Origin: Mesorhizobium sp. WSM4311
Lineage (GTDB): Bacteria; Pseudomonadota; Alphaproteobacteria; Rhizobiales; Rhizobiaceae
Direction of reading: 5' to 3'
Length of the DNA stretch: 64,000 nt
Assembly: GCF_002295115.1 (NCBI RefSeq)
Contig: NZ_NSFV01000004.1
Coordinates: 558,001 to 622,000 of the forward strand
Both the position numbers and the translations under genes were made by a program. The notes under the pieces are model-generated. The model saw nothing but the letters and a program-made list of their open reading frames with translations, made no database searches and was not told the DNA's origin. How positions within the stretch are numbered: position 1 is the stretch's first letter; the number at the start of each line of letters is the position of its first letter. Positions 43,579 through 50,891 of this stretch are shown in pieces.

Positions 43579-44574
43579 ATGACTGTTCGTTTCGCCCTCC
43601 TCGGTGCCGGCCGCATCGGCAAGGTCCACGCCCGCGCTGTCGGCTCCAACCCCGATGCAAAACTGGTGGCGGTGGCCGATGCCTTCGAGAAGGCGGCAAA
43701 AGAGCTGGCGAGTGCCTATGGCGCCGAGGTGCGCACCATCGACGCCATCGAGAAATCCAAGGATATCGACGCCGTCGTCATCTGCACGCCGACCGACACC
43801 CATGCCGATCTGATCGAGCGTTTCGCCAAGGCCGGCAAGGCGATCTTCTGCGAGAAGCCGATCGACCTGAACGTCAAGCGCGTCGAGAAATGCCTGGCCG
43901 TGGTCGAGAAGGCCAAGGCGACGCTGATGGTCGGCTTCAACCGCCGCTTCGATCCCCACTTCGCCGCCGTGCGCAAGGCAATCGACGACGGCGCCATCGG
44001 CACGGTTGAGATGGTCACCATCACCTCGCGCGATCCGGGTGCGCCGCCGATCGACTACATCAAGCGCTCGGGCGGCATCTTCCGCGACATGACCATCCAT
44101 GATTTCGACATGGCGCGCTTCCTGCTCGGCGAGGAGCCGGTGGCGGTCTCCGCGCACGCTTCGGTGCTGGTCGACAAGAAGATTGGCGAGGCCGGGGATT
44201 TCGATAGCGTCAGCGTCATCCTGGAGACGGCTTCCGGCAAGCAGGCCGTGATCTCCAATTCGCGCCGCGCCACCTATGGCTACGACCAGCGCATCGAGGT
44301 GCATGGTTCGAAAGGCATGATCGCGGCGGAAAACCAGCGGCCGGTTTCGATCGAACTGGCCAATGAGAAGGGCTATATGCGCCCGCCGCTGCACGACTTC
44401 TTCATGACCCGCTATCTCGACGCCTATGCCATCGAGATTGCCTCGTTCATCGCCGCCGCGACGTCCGGCAAGAAGGCGGCGCCGAGCGGCGCCGACGGCC
44501 TGGTGGCGCTGAAGCTAGCGGATGCGGCGCTGAAGTCGGCAACGACAGGCAAGACCGTTCGTCTCGACAAGTAA
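43579..44574 (+). CDS. iolG: inositol 2-dehydrogenase
   Basis: The 331-residue Gfo/Idh/MocA oxidoreductase has the NAD loop LLGAGRIGKVHARAV at 6-20, the EKP motif CEKPIDLNVKRVEKC near 94, and the catalytic DxxxH region RDMTIHDFDMARFLLGE near 170. These match IolG/IdhA myo-inositol 2-dehydrogenases closely. It oxidises myo-inositol to 2-keto-myo-inositol (inosose), the first step of the pathway continued by the iol genes at 50892-56819. Operon with the importer, 121 bp after the ATPase gene. Confidence 0.9.
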   Translation: MTVRFALLGAGRIGKVHARAVGSNPDAKLVAVADAFEKAAKELASAYGAEVRTIDAIEKSKDIDAVVICTPTDTHADLIERFAKAGKAIFCEKPIDLNVKRVEKCLAVVEKAKATLMVGFNRRFDPHFAAVRKAIDDGAIGTVEMVTITSRDPGAPPIDYIKRSGGIFRDMTIHDFDMARFLLGEEPVAVSAHASVLVDKKIGEAGDFDSVSVILETASGKQAVISNSRRATYGYDQRIEVHGSKGMIAAENQRPVSIELANEKGYMRPPLHDFFMTRYLDAYAIEIASFIAAATSGKKAAPSGADGLVALKLADAALKSATTGKTVRLDK

Positions 44575-44611
44575 GAACCGGAAATCGGACCCAAGCCAAA
44601 GGAGCAAAGCG

Positions 44612-45406
44612 ATGAGCGCATCCGCCGATCGCAATTCACAGACACGCGCCATCGTTACCGGCGGGGCGCAAGGCATCGGCTTCGCCGTCGCCGAAGCGCT
44701 GGCCGACGAAGGCTGCCGGGCATTGGCGCTCATCGGCCGGTCGCAGGAGAAGGGGGACAAGGCCGTCGCCCACTTCAAAAAGGCCGGCGTCGACGCGATC
44801 TTCATCAGCGCCGACGTTTCGAAGGTGGCGGACTGCAAGCGCGCGGTGGCGACCGCGCTCGCGCATTTCGGCACGCTGAACGCGCTGGTCAACGCCGCCG
44901 CCACCTCGGCGCGCGGCTCACTGGTCGAAACCACGGAAGAGCTTTTCGACCAGATCTTCGAAACCAATGTGCGCGGACCCTTCTTCCTGATGCAGGGGCT
45001 GGTCGCGCATCTCTTGGAGCGCAAGGCCCCGGGCTCGATCGTCAACGTGCTGTCGATGTCGGCGCATGCCGGCCAGTCCTTCCTGACGCCCTATTCGACC
45101 AGCAAGGGCGCGCTGATGACGCTGACCAAGAACGTCGCCAATGCCTATCGCTTCAACCGCATCCGCTGCAACGCCGTGCTGCCCGGCTGGATGGATACCG
45201 AGGGCGAAGACATCGTGCAGAAGAAATGGCACGACGCCCCGGACGACTGGCTGGCGAAGGCCGAGGCCGCGCAGCCGATGGGCCAGTTGGTCAAGCCGGA
45301 CCAGCTTGCGCGGCTGATCAGCTACATGGTCAGCCCGCAATCGGGCGTCATGACCGGGTCGTTGGTCGACTACGACCAGAGTGTTGCGGGGTCGTCGCCG
45401 GAGTAG
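44612..45406 (+). CDS. SDR-family oxidoreductase
   Basis: The 264-residue short-chain dehydrogenase/reductase has the cofactor loop TGGAQGIGFAVAEAL (residues 13-27) and the active-site YSTSK (Tyr-x3-Lys) preceded by a serine in NVLSMSAHAG. It ends the importer-iolG operon, 37 bp after iolG. A likely role is the oxidation of an alternative inositol, such as a different stereoisomer, or of an inosamine, but the substrate is not determined. Confidence 0.85.
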   Translation: MSASADRNSQTRAIVTGGAQGIGFAVAEALADEGCRALALIGRSQEKGDKAVAHFKKAGVDAIFISADVSKVADCKRAVATALAHFGTLNALVNAAATSARGSLVETTEELFDQIFETNVRGPFFLMQGLVAHLLERKAPGSIVNVLSMSAHAGQSFLTPYSTSKGALMTLTKNVANAYRFNRIRCNAVLPGWMDTEGEDIVQKKWHDAPDDWLAKAEAAQPMGQLVKPDQLARLISYMVSPQSGVMTGSLVDYDQSVAGSSPE

Positions 45407-45434
45407 CAGCGAGCTGAGCAAACGGTCCTCACTT

Positions 45435-45633
45435 CGTCATCCATGGGCGGAGCAAGGGGCGAAGCGACGCGGCGCAGATCCCTTGGGCTGCTCCGCAGCC
45501 CAAGGGACCCATGCCGGGACTCTTGAGCAACGCTGCGGTGCAGAATTCTGCTCAGTTGCGCTCCACGGCCAAGGTCACGAAATGGATCCCAGGGTCTTCG
45601 CGACGCCGCTTCGCGGCTGCTCCAGGGATGACG
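45435..45633. repeat. about 200-bp RIME-like palindromic element
   Basis: The outer ends are inverted (CGTCATCC at 45435-45442 and GGATGACG at 45626-45633), extended by GAAGCGACG-like sequence on the left and CGACGCCGCTTCG on the right. Inside is a strong hairpin with a 12-bp stem (CCCTTGGGCTGC and complement, 45480-45506). It separates the inositol module from the DAHP synthase unit. No coding capacity is convincing. Confidence 0.65.
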
Positions 45634-45673
45634 AAATCGGGGACTTCGACCTTCGGGAGTCGTCAAGGGGGAC

Positions 45674-45702
45674 GTGACAAACGCCCCGGCTTCGACTATA
45701 TG
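45674..45702 (+). promoter_or_regulatory. promoter of the DAHP synthase leader
   Basis: GTGACA (45674-45679) and TATATG (45697-45702) are separated by 17 bases. The predicted transcription start, 7 bases downstream, is the A of an ATG at 45709. This would make the leader peptide leaderless, the same arrangement known for trpL in Sinorhizobium. Confidence 0.55.
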
Positions 45703-45708
45703 AGCCGC

Positions 45709-45780
45709 ATGATCCACCTGTCCGCCACCTATTGGTACTTTAGCAGCTCGCTGGCGGCGGGAGGATTGCGCTCGATCTGA
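45709..45780 (+). CDS. aromatic-amino-acid leader peptide of the DAHP synthase gene
   Basis: The 23-codon frame reads MIHLSATYWYFSSSLAAGGLRSI. Four consecutive control codons (TAT TGG TAC TTT, 45730-45741) would sense charged tRNA for tyrosine, tryptophan and phenylalanine, the end products of the pathway whose first enzyme is encoded downstream. An in-frame ATG three codons upstream (45700) overlaps the -10 box and is probably not transcribed. No ribosome site precedes the ATG, as expected for a leaderless start. Confidence 0.65.
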   Translation: MIHLSATYWYFSSSLAAGGLRSI

Positions 45781-45833
45781 AGATTGCAGCAACAAGATCC
45801 GAACAGCCGCCAGACCTGGCGGCTTTTTTGTTT
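45721..45833 (+). terminator. transcription attenuator with alternative hairpins
   Basis: The terminator is AGCCGCCA (45805-45812), loop GACC, TGGCGGCT (45817-45824) and a T-run to 45833 (TTTTTTGTTT). An upstream segment TGGCGGC (45752-45758) can pair with GCCGCCA (45806-45812) to give an antiterminator, and CCGCCA (45722-45727) can pair with TGGCGG (45752-45757) as the early hairpin. A ribosome stalled at the aromatic codons would cover the first segment and favour antitermination. Confidence 0.65.
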
Positions 45834-45867
45834 CAGCCGGCAGGTCTCCTAACAGGAGCAGAAAGCC

Positions 45868-46959
45868 GTGTTGACCACCACAGACGACCTCCGGGTCAAG
45901 GAAATCCGAGAACTGAGCACGCCGGACCAGGTGATGCGGGAGATCCCGCGCACGCTGACGGCGACGCGCACCGTGAGCGCCTCACGCAACGCCATCCATG
46001 CTATTCTGAACGGCACCGACGACCGGTTGCTTGTCGTCGTCGGACCTTGTTCGATCCACGATCCGGTCGCGGCCGTTGACTATGCCAGCCGTCTGGCGGC
46101 GCTGCGCGAGACCCTGTCCGACCGGCTCGAGATCGTCATGCGGGTGTATTTCGAGAAGCCGCGCACAACGGTCGGCTGGAAGGGCCTGATCAACGATCCC
46201 GACCTCGACGGCAGCTTCAACATCGACAAAGGGCTGCGGATGGCGCGCAATGTGCTGTCGGCCGTCAACAATCTCGGCCTGCCGGCGGCGACCGAATTCC
46301 TCGACATGACCACGCCGCAATACATTGCCGACCTCGTCGCCTGGGGCGCCATCGGCGCGCGCACGACCGAGAGCCAGATCCACCGCGAGCTGGCCTCGGG
46401 CCTGTCCTGCCCGGTCGGCTTCAAGAACGGCACCGACGGCAATCTCAGGATCGCCGGGGAGGCGGTGAAATCGGCCGCCCAGCCACATCATTTCATGGCG
46501 GTGACCAAGGGCGGACGCAGCGGCATAGCCACGACCACAGGCAATGAGGACTGCCACGTCATCCTGCGCGGCGGCGTCCAGCCCAACTATGACGCGGCGA
46601 GCGTCGAGGCGGCCTCGGTCGAACTCGCCCGCATCGGTGTCGCGCCGCGGCTGATGATCGACGTCAGCCACGCCAACTCGGCCAAGAAGCCGGAGAACCA
46701 GCCGAAGGTGGCGGCCGATGTGGCCGGCCAGGTGGCGGCGGGCGACGAGCGCATTATCGGCCTGATGATCGAGAGCAATCTCGTCGCCGGCCGGCAGGAC
46801 GTGGTGCCCGGCAAGCCGCTGGTCTATGGCCAGAGCATCACCGATGGCTGCATCGACTGGGCGACCACCGAGACCGTGCTGCACGGCCTTGCCGGTGCCG
46901 TCGAGTGGCGCCGGTCGGCACGCCGCGCCATGCTGGAAAGCCGGCAGGGCGCCGCCTGA
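45868..46959 (+). CDS. aroG: 3-deoxy-7-phosphoheptulonate (DAHP) synthase, class I
   Basis: The 363-residue enzyme belongs to the AroF/AroG/AroH family: VVVGPCSIHDPVAA near residue 55 (metal-binding Cys), VYFEKPRTTVGWKGLINDP near 92, VTKGGRSGIATTTGN and IDVSHANSAKK. It condenses phosphoenolpyruvate and erythrose 4-phosphate at the entry of the shikimate pathway. It starts with GTG after GGAG; a TTG one codon later is also possible. An attenuator upstream suggests repression by aromatic amino acids at the transcription level. Confidence 0.93.
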   Translation: MLTTTDDLRVKEIRELSTPDQVMREIPRTLTATRTVSASRNAIHAILNGTDDRLLVVVGPCSIHDPVAAVDYASRLAALRETLSDRLEIVMRVYFEKPRTTVGWKGLINDPDLDGSFNIDKGLRMARNVLSAVNNLGLPAATEFLDMTTPQYIADLVAWGAIGARTTESQIHRELASGLSCPVGFKNGTDGNLRIAGEAVKSAAQPHHFMAVTKGGRSGIATTTGNEDCHVILRGGVQPNYDAASVEAASVELARIGVAPRLMIDVSHANSAKKPENQPKVAADVAGQVAAGDERIIGLMIESNLVAGRQDVVPGKPLVYGQSITDGCIDWATTETVLHGLAGAVEWRRSARRAMLESRQGAA

Positions 46960-46988
46960 TCCGATGACGATGTGGGAGGGGCGGCGCT

Positions 46989-47061
46989 GGAGCATGATCC
47001 CGAAAAGTGGAAACCGGTTTTCTCGGACAAACGGTTTCCGTTTGTCCAGAGATCATGCTCC
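46989..47061. repeat. dispersed palindromic repeat (GGAGCATGATC...GATCATGCTCC)
   Basis: The 73-bp element has 11-bp inverted ends and an internal CGGACAAACGG/CCGTTTGTCC pair, and it contains CCCGAAAAGTGGAAACCGG, the same word as the element at 21550-21599 in the opposite order. It lies between the convergent aroG and LysE genes, where it could also act as a bidirectional terminator. Confidence 0.7.
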
Positions 47062-47074
47062 AACAAAGGGCAGA

Positions 47075-47710
47075 TTACGCCGCCCTCAGCCCTTCCCAGG
47101 CGGTGAATACCGAGACCGCAAAGAGCAACAGCCCGGCCGCCCGGCCGGCAAGAATGGTCGCCCGCGGATTGGCGATCAAAAGCTTGCGGCTGCGCCCGGC
47201 GGTGATGGCAAGCCCACCATAGATCGCGGCCTGCGTCAGCACCGTCATCAACCCCATCACGGTCGCCTGCACCCAGATCGGGCCGTAGTCCGGCTTGAGG
47301 AACTGCGGATAGACGGCAAGCACGAACAGATAGGCCTTCGGGTTGATCAGGCAAGTCACCAGCCCCTGGCGAAACGCCTTCCACGCCGAGCGGCTGCCGA
47401 CAGGCCCGTCATGACCGACGGTTATGGAGCTGCGCATCAGCGTGATGCCGATGAAGGCCATGTAGGCGGCGCCGGCAATCAGCAGCGGCTTGAACAGGAT
47501 CGGCACGAAATGCATGAGAAGGCCAACGCCAATCGCCCCGTTCAGCGTGTGCACCATGCCGCCGACCATGATGCCGCCGGTCGCGGCCAGGCCCCTGTCG
47601 CGGCCGCCGGTCAGTGCATTGGCCAAGACGAACAGCATGTCCATGCCCGGAACGGCGATGATGCCGAACAGCAGGATAAAGAAAAGCCAGAGATTTTCCG
47701 CGTAACCCAT
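47075..47710 (-). CDS. LysE family amino-acid exporter
   Basis: The 211-residue membrane protein has about six hydrophobic helices and family motifs FGIIAVPGMDMLFVLANALTGG near the N-terminus and CLINPKAYLFVLAVYPQF near residue 125. It probably exports an amino acid. The ATG at MGYAENLW was chosen because the upstream frame lacks hydrophobic or conserved features. It is divergent from the WYL-domain regulator, which may control it. Confidence 0.88.
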   Translation of the reverse strand: MGYAENLWLFFILLFGIIAVPGMDMLFVLANALTGGRDRGLAATGGIMVGGMVHTLNGAIGVGLLMHFVPILFKPLLIAGAAYMAFIGITLMRSSITVGHDGPVGSRSAWKAFRQGLVTCLINPKAYLFVLAVYPQFLKPDYGPIWVQATVMGLMTVLTQAAIYGGLAITAGRSRKLLIANPRATILAGRAAGLLLFAVSVFTAWEGLRAA

Positions 47711-47839
47711 GTCAGTTGCCTGTCGCCTTGTCCCACCAAGCCGCAGCGGAACCTGTTGATTTTCAATTCGATAGGCAGTCCTATAGGTCGACCCAACTGA
47801 CAATGGTGTGTCAGTTGCGGCCGGAACGTGGTGAGGAAA

Positions 47840-48535
47840 ATGCGCAAGGCGTCACGCCTGTTCGAGATCATCCAGATCCTGCGGCTGGCGCGGCAGCCGG
47901 TGACGGCCGCCATGATCGCCGAGCATTTGGAAGTGACGATCCGATCGATCTATCGCGACATCGCCGCACTTCAGGCGATGCGCGTGCCGATCGAAGGCGG
48001 GCGCGGCATCGGCTATATCTTGCGCCCCGGTTTCGACCTGCCGCCGCTGATGTTCTCGATCGAGGAGATGGAGGCGATCGTGCTGTCGCTGGCGCTGCTG
48101 GAGCGCACGGGCGACGACGAGCTCAAGCAGGCGGCCAAGCGCGTCAGCAGCAAGATCGCCGGCGCGGTGCCGCCGCCGCTGCGCCAGACATTCGACGCCA
48201 ATGCGCTGCATGCCTGGGGTTTTTCCGCGCCCTCGGCTGGCACGATCAACCTGGCGCTGGTGCGGCGCGCCATCCGCGACGAGGAGAAGCTCGATCTCTC
48301 CTACCGCGACGAACTTGGCCGCGCCTCCGAGCGCCTGATCCGCCCGATCGCGCTAATCTACTACGCCGAAACCGCCAACATCGTCGCCTGGTGCGAGTTG
48401 CGTCAGGCGATCCGCAATTTCCGCAGCGACCGCATCGAGGATTGCCAGCCGACCGGGTTGCGGTTCAAGGGCGAAGGCGATCGGTTGCGACAGATCTGGG
48501 TGGACGGCTGGGAGACCCCGGCTGTCGGCGGGTAA
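47840..48535 (+). CDS. YafY-type HTH/WYL-domain transcriptional regulator
   Basis: The 231-residue protein has an N-terminal winged helix-turn-helix (RLFEIIQILRLARQPVTAAMIAEHLEVTIRSIYRDI) and a WYL-type ligand-binding domain (IRDEEKLDLSYRDELGRASERLIRPIALIYY). Two GTG codons 9 and 12 bases upstream are also possible starts. It is divergent from the LysE exporter gene, a frequent pairing of regulator and target, although the effector is unknown. Confidence 0.85.
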   Translation: MRKASRLFEIIQILRLARQPVTAAMIAEHLEVTIRSIYRDIAALQAMRVPIEGGRGIGYILRPGFDLPPLMFSIEEMEAIVLSLALLERTGDDELKQAAKRVSSKIAGAVPPPLRQTFDANALHAWGFSAPSAGTINLALVRRAIRDEEKLDLSYRDELGRASERLIRPIALIYYAETANIVAWCELRQAIRNFRSDRIEDCQPTGLRFKGEGDRLRQIWVDGWETPAVGG

Positions 48536-48547
48536 GGCGAGAGGGAG

Positions 48548-49657
48548 CTACCGCACATCCACCCAGCGCTTGTCCTCGAAGGAGCGTGCCATGGCATGCA
48601 CGGTGCGCTCGATCTCCAGTCCCTCGGCGAATTCGATGAGGCGCGCCGGCCTGCCGGCAAGCCGCGTCAGCAATTCGTGGCACTCGATGATCTTGAGGTC
48701 GTTGAAGCCCAGGCCATGGCCGGGCGCCGGCAGGAAGGCGTCGTAGGGCTTGTGGTGCGGTGCCACCAGGATGGTACGGTAGCCCTGTTCGGTCGGGCGG
48801 TCCGCGGTGAGATAGAGCTGCAATTCGTTCATCCGCTCCTGGTCGAACAGGATCGAGCCCTTCGAGCCGAAGATCTGGATGGCGATGCGGCCCTTGCGGC
48901 CCCAGGCCGAGCGATTGACCTGCAGCGTGCCGGCAATGCCGTTTTCCAGATGCATCAGGACGCTCGCTATATCATAGGTCTCGACCGCGCGGCGTCCGCC
49001 GCCGGCGAGCTTGCGGTCGGCGTAGGGCTTGGCCATGTCGCAGATGACGCTGGCGACGCGGCCGAACAGGACCGAGACCAGCGACAGCGGATGCACGGCG
49101 AAATCGTCGAGCGCGCCATAGCCGGACGCGGCCTCGTGCTTCCAGAAGAACAGCGCCTCGGGATCGGCCATGAAATCCTCATCCATCTCGATGCGCAGAT
49201 GGTTGACCTCGCCGATGATCTTCTCGTCGAGCAGCGCGCCGATGTGACGGATGGCCGGGCTCTGGATGTAGTTGTAGCCCAGTGCGGCGACCTTGCCAGA
49301 TTTCCTGGCCGCTGCCGCCATCGCCTCGGCTTCGGCAAAGCTCGGTGCCATCGGCTTTTCGCACCACAGATGCTTGCCGGCCTGGAGAATGGCGATGGCC
49401 ATTTCCGGATGGAACTGGTTGGGCGTGGTCAGGGAGACGATGTCGACCTCGGGATCGTTGACGACGGCGCGCCAGTTGCCTGAGGCCCTGGCAAAGCCGA
49501 ACTCGCCGGCCTTGCGCCGGGCAAGCTCCTCATTGACCTCACCGAGATGGACGAGCCGGGGCTTGGCGACATCCGGAAAGACCGCGCCGACGGCACTCCA
49601 CGCGATGGCGTGGCATTTGCCCATGAAACCCGTGCCGATAAGACCGACGCCGACCAT
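48548..49657 (-). CDS. iolY: Gfo/Idh/MocA oxidoreductase, IolY-like
   Basis: The 369-residue oxidoreductase has the NAD loop VGLIGTGFMGKCHAIAW (residues 4-20), WCEKPMAPSFAEAEAM and the catalytic region GYGALDDFAVHPLSLVSVLFG. It ends with a family-specific DLKIIECHELL segment. Position next to iolR and iolC corresponds to iolY of Sinorhizobium (smc01163), although here it is divergent from iolR instead of leading the operon. It probably oxidises an inositol isomer or derivative. The start ATG is preceded by GAGGAAA. Confidence 0.8.
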   Translation of the reverse strand: MVGVGLIGTGFMGKCHAIAWSAVGAVFPDVAKPRLVHLGEVNEELARRKAGEFGFARASGNWRAVVNDPEVDIVSLTTPNQFHPEMAIAILQAGKHLWCEKPMAPSFAEAEAMAAAARKSGKVAALGYNYIQSPAIRHIGALLDEKIIGEVNHLRIEMDEDFMADPEALFFWKHEAASGYGALDDFAVHPLSLVSVLFGRVASVICDMAKPYADRKLAGGGRRAVETYDIASVLMHLENGIAGTLQVNRSAWGRKGRIAIQIFGSKGSILFDQERMNELQLYLTADRPTEQGYRTILVAPHHKPYDAFLPAPGHGLGFNDLKIIECHELLTRLAGRPARLIEFAEGLEIERTVHAMARSFEDKRWVDVR

Positions 49658-49702
49658 TTTCCGTTTCCTCCGCTGCCTGAAGCACTGCGTGGATGAATTA
49701 GT

Positions 49703-49721
49703 CCATTTTCTCTGGAAATGG
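49703..49721. promoter_or_regulatory. inverted repeat in the iolY-iolR intergenic region
   Basis: CCATTT (49703-49708) and AAATGG (49716-49721) form an imperfect operator-like dyad in the 135-bp divergent region. It is not a perfect GGAA-N6-TTCC, although GGAA words are present, so assignment to IolR is tentative. Confidence 0.3.
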
Positions 49722-49792
49722 AATGTCTGCCTCATTTTTTATGGCGTTCTTGCGCAGGCTCGCTATGATGGGGCAGAGAGGACGCTTCACGG

Positions 49793-50659
49793 ATGAGCTT
49801 GGACGGGCCGACGATGGACGAACGGATACCTCGCGACTTCGAGACGCTGCGCGCCACCATCCTCGACCGGCGCGAAAGCCTGCCGAAGCGCATCGCCCAG
49901 ATCGCCGCCTACGCGCTCGACAATCCCGACGACATCGCCTTTGGCACCGCCGCCAGCATCGCCGCCTCGGCCGGCGTGCAGCCCTCAACCCTGATCCGCT
50001 TTGCCCAGCAGCTCGGTTTCGACGGCTTCACCAGCCTGCAGCAAGTGTTCCGCGAGCGGCTGCGCGAGCGCAACTCATCCTATGACGAGCGGCTACAGGC
50101 GCTGCGCGCCAAGGCCGAGGGTGGCGCCGGCCACCGGGCGATCTTCGACGGATTCGTCGCCGCCGCCAGCACCTCGCTCGACGACATTTCGCGCACGCTG
50201 GATGACGCGCATCTGGAAGACGCGATTTCGCTGCTGGCGAAGGCTCAGACCATCTATGTCTTGGCCAAGCGGCGCTCCTATCCGGTGGCGACCTATATCG
50301 CCTATGCGCTGGGCAAGCTGAAAATCCGCAACCAGTTGATCGAATCGGCCGCCGGCCTGAACGCCGAGATGATCGCCTTCGCCACGCCGGCGGACGCCGT
50401 CATCGCCATCTCCTTCTCGCCCTATGCGCCGGCCACCATCGAGGAAGCACGCACCATTTCCGAACAGGGCGTGCCGATCGTCGCCATCACCGACAGCTCG
50501 TTTTCGCCACTCGCCCAGTTCGCCAGGGTCTGGTTCGAGGTTGCCGAGGCGGATTTCGCCGGCTTCCGTTCGCTGTCGGCGACGATGGCGCTGGCCATGG
50601 CGCTGACCGTCGGCGTCGGCGAGAAGCGGCGCGATATGGGCCGCAAGCGCAAAGGCTGA
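49793..50659 (+). CDS. iolR: MurR/RpiR family transcriptional regulator, IolR-like
   Basis: The 288-residue protein has an N-terminal RpiR helix-turn-helix domain (IAFGTAASIAASAGVQPSTLIRFAQQLGFDGFTSLQQ) and a C-terminal SIS sugar-phosphate-binding domain (TIYVLAKRRSYPVATYIAYALGKL, AIAISFSPYAPATIEEARTISEQG). In Sinorhizobium, IolR of this family represses iol genes and is released by the phosphorylated intermediate 2-keto-5-deoxygluconate 6-phosphate. It stands between iolY and iolC. An internal ATG at 49814 is another possible start. Confidence 0.87.
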   Translation: MSLDGPTMDERIPRDFETLRATILDRRESLPKRIAQIAAYALDNPDDIAFGTAASIAASAGVQPSTLIRFAQQLGFDGFTSLQQVFRERLRERNSSYDERLQALRAKAEGGAGHRAIFDGFVAAASTSLDDISRTLDDAHLEDAISLLAKAQTIYVLAKRRSYPVATYIAYALGKLKIRNQLIESAAGLNAEMIAFATPADAVIAISFSPYAPATIEEARTISEQGVPIVAITDSSFSPLAQFARVWFEVAEADFAGFRSLSATMALAMALTVGVGEKRRDMGRKRKG

Positions 50660-50681
50660 TCGGGCACCCTTTCTTGTTTGA

Positions 50682-50745
50682 CCATGATCTTTTCCGAAAA
50701 CCGGCAGCCACTTTTCGCTTACGCGGTCCCTTGGTTCGGGATCAC
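50682..50745. repeat. degenerate copy of the CATGATC/GAAAACCGG palindromic repeat
   Basis: It contains CATGATCTTTTCCGAAAACCGG and CCACTTTTCG, close to the element at 21550-21599, but the right end has changed (GGTTCGGGATCAC). It lies between iolR and the iolC operators. Confidence 0.4.
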
Positions 50746-50766
50746 GGGCAGGCAATTTTAGACGAA

Positions 50767-50810
50767 GGAATGCTCATTCCATATTGACTATGGATTGGAA
50801 TTATTATTTC
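50767..50810 (+). promoter_or_regulatory. tandem IolR-type operators upstream of iolC
   Basis: GGAATGCTCATTCC at 50767-50780 is a perfect match to the GGAA-N6-TTCC target described for Sinorhizobium IolR and is itself a complete palindrome. A second site, GGAATTATTATTTC at 50797-50810, matches 7 of 8 defined bases. TTGACT at 50784-50789 between them is a plausible -35 box. The sites lie 80-125 bp before the iolC start. Confidence 0.65.
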
Positions 50811-50891
50811 ATATTCCCGGCACCACGCTGCCGCTCGCGCGTGTTACCCAAACAATGTTGTTCCTGACAACAAGACTGACGGGAGGATCCA

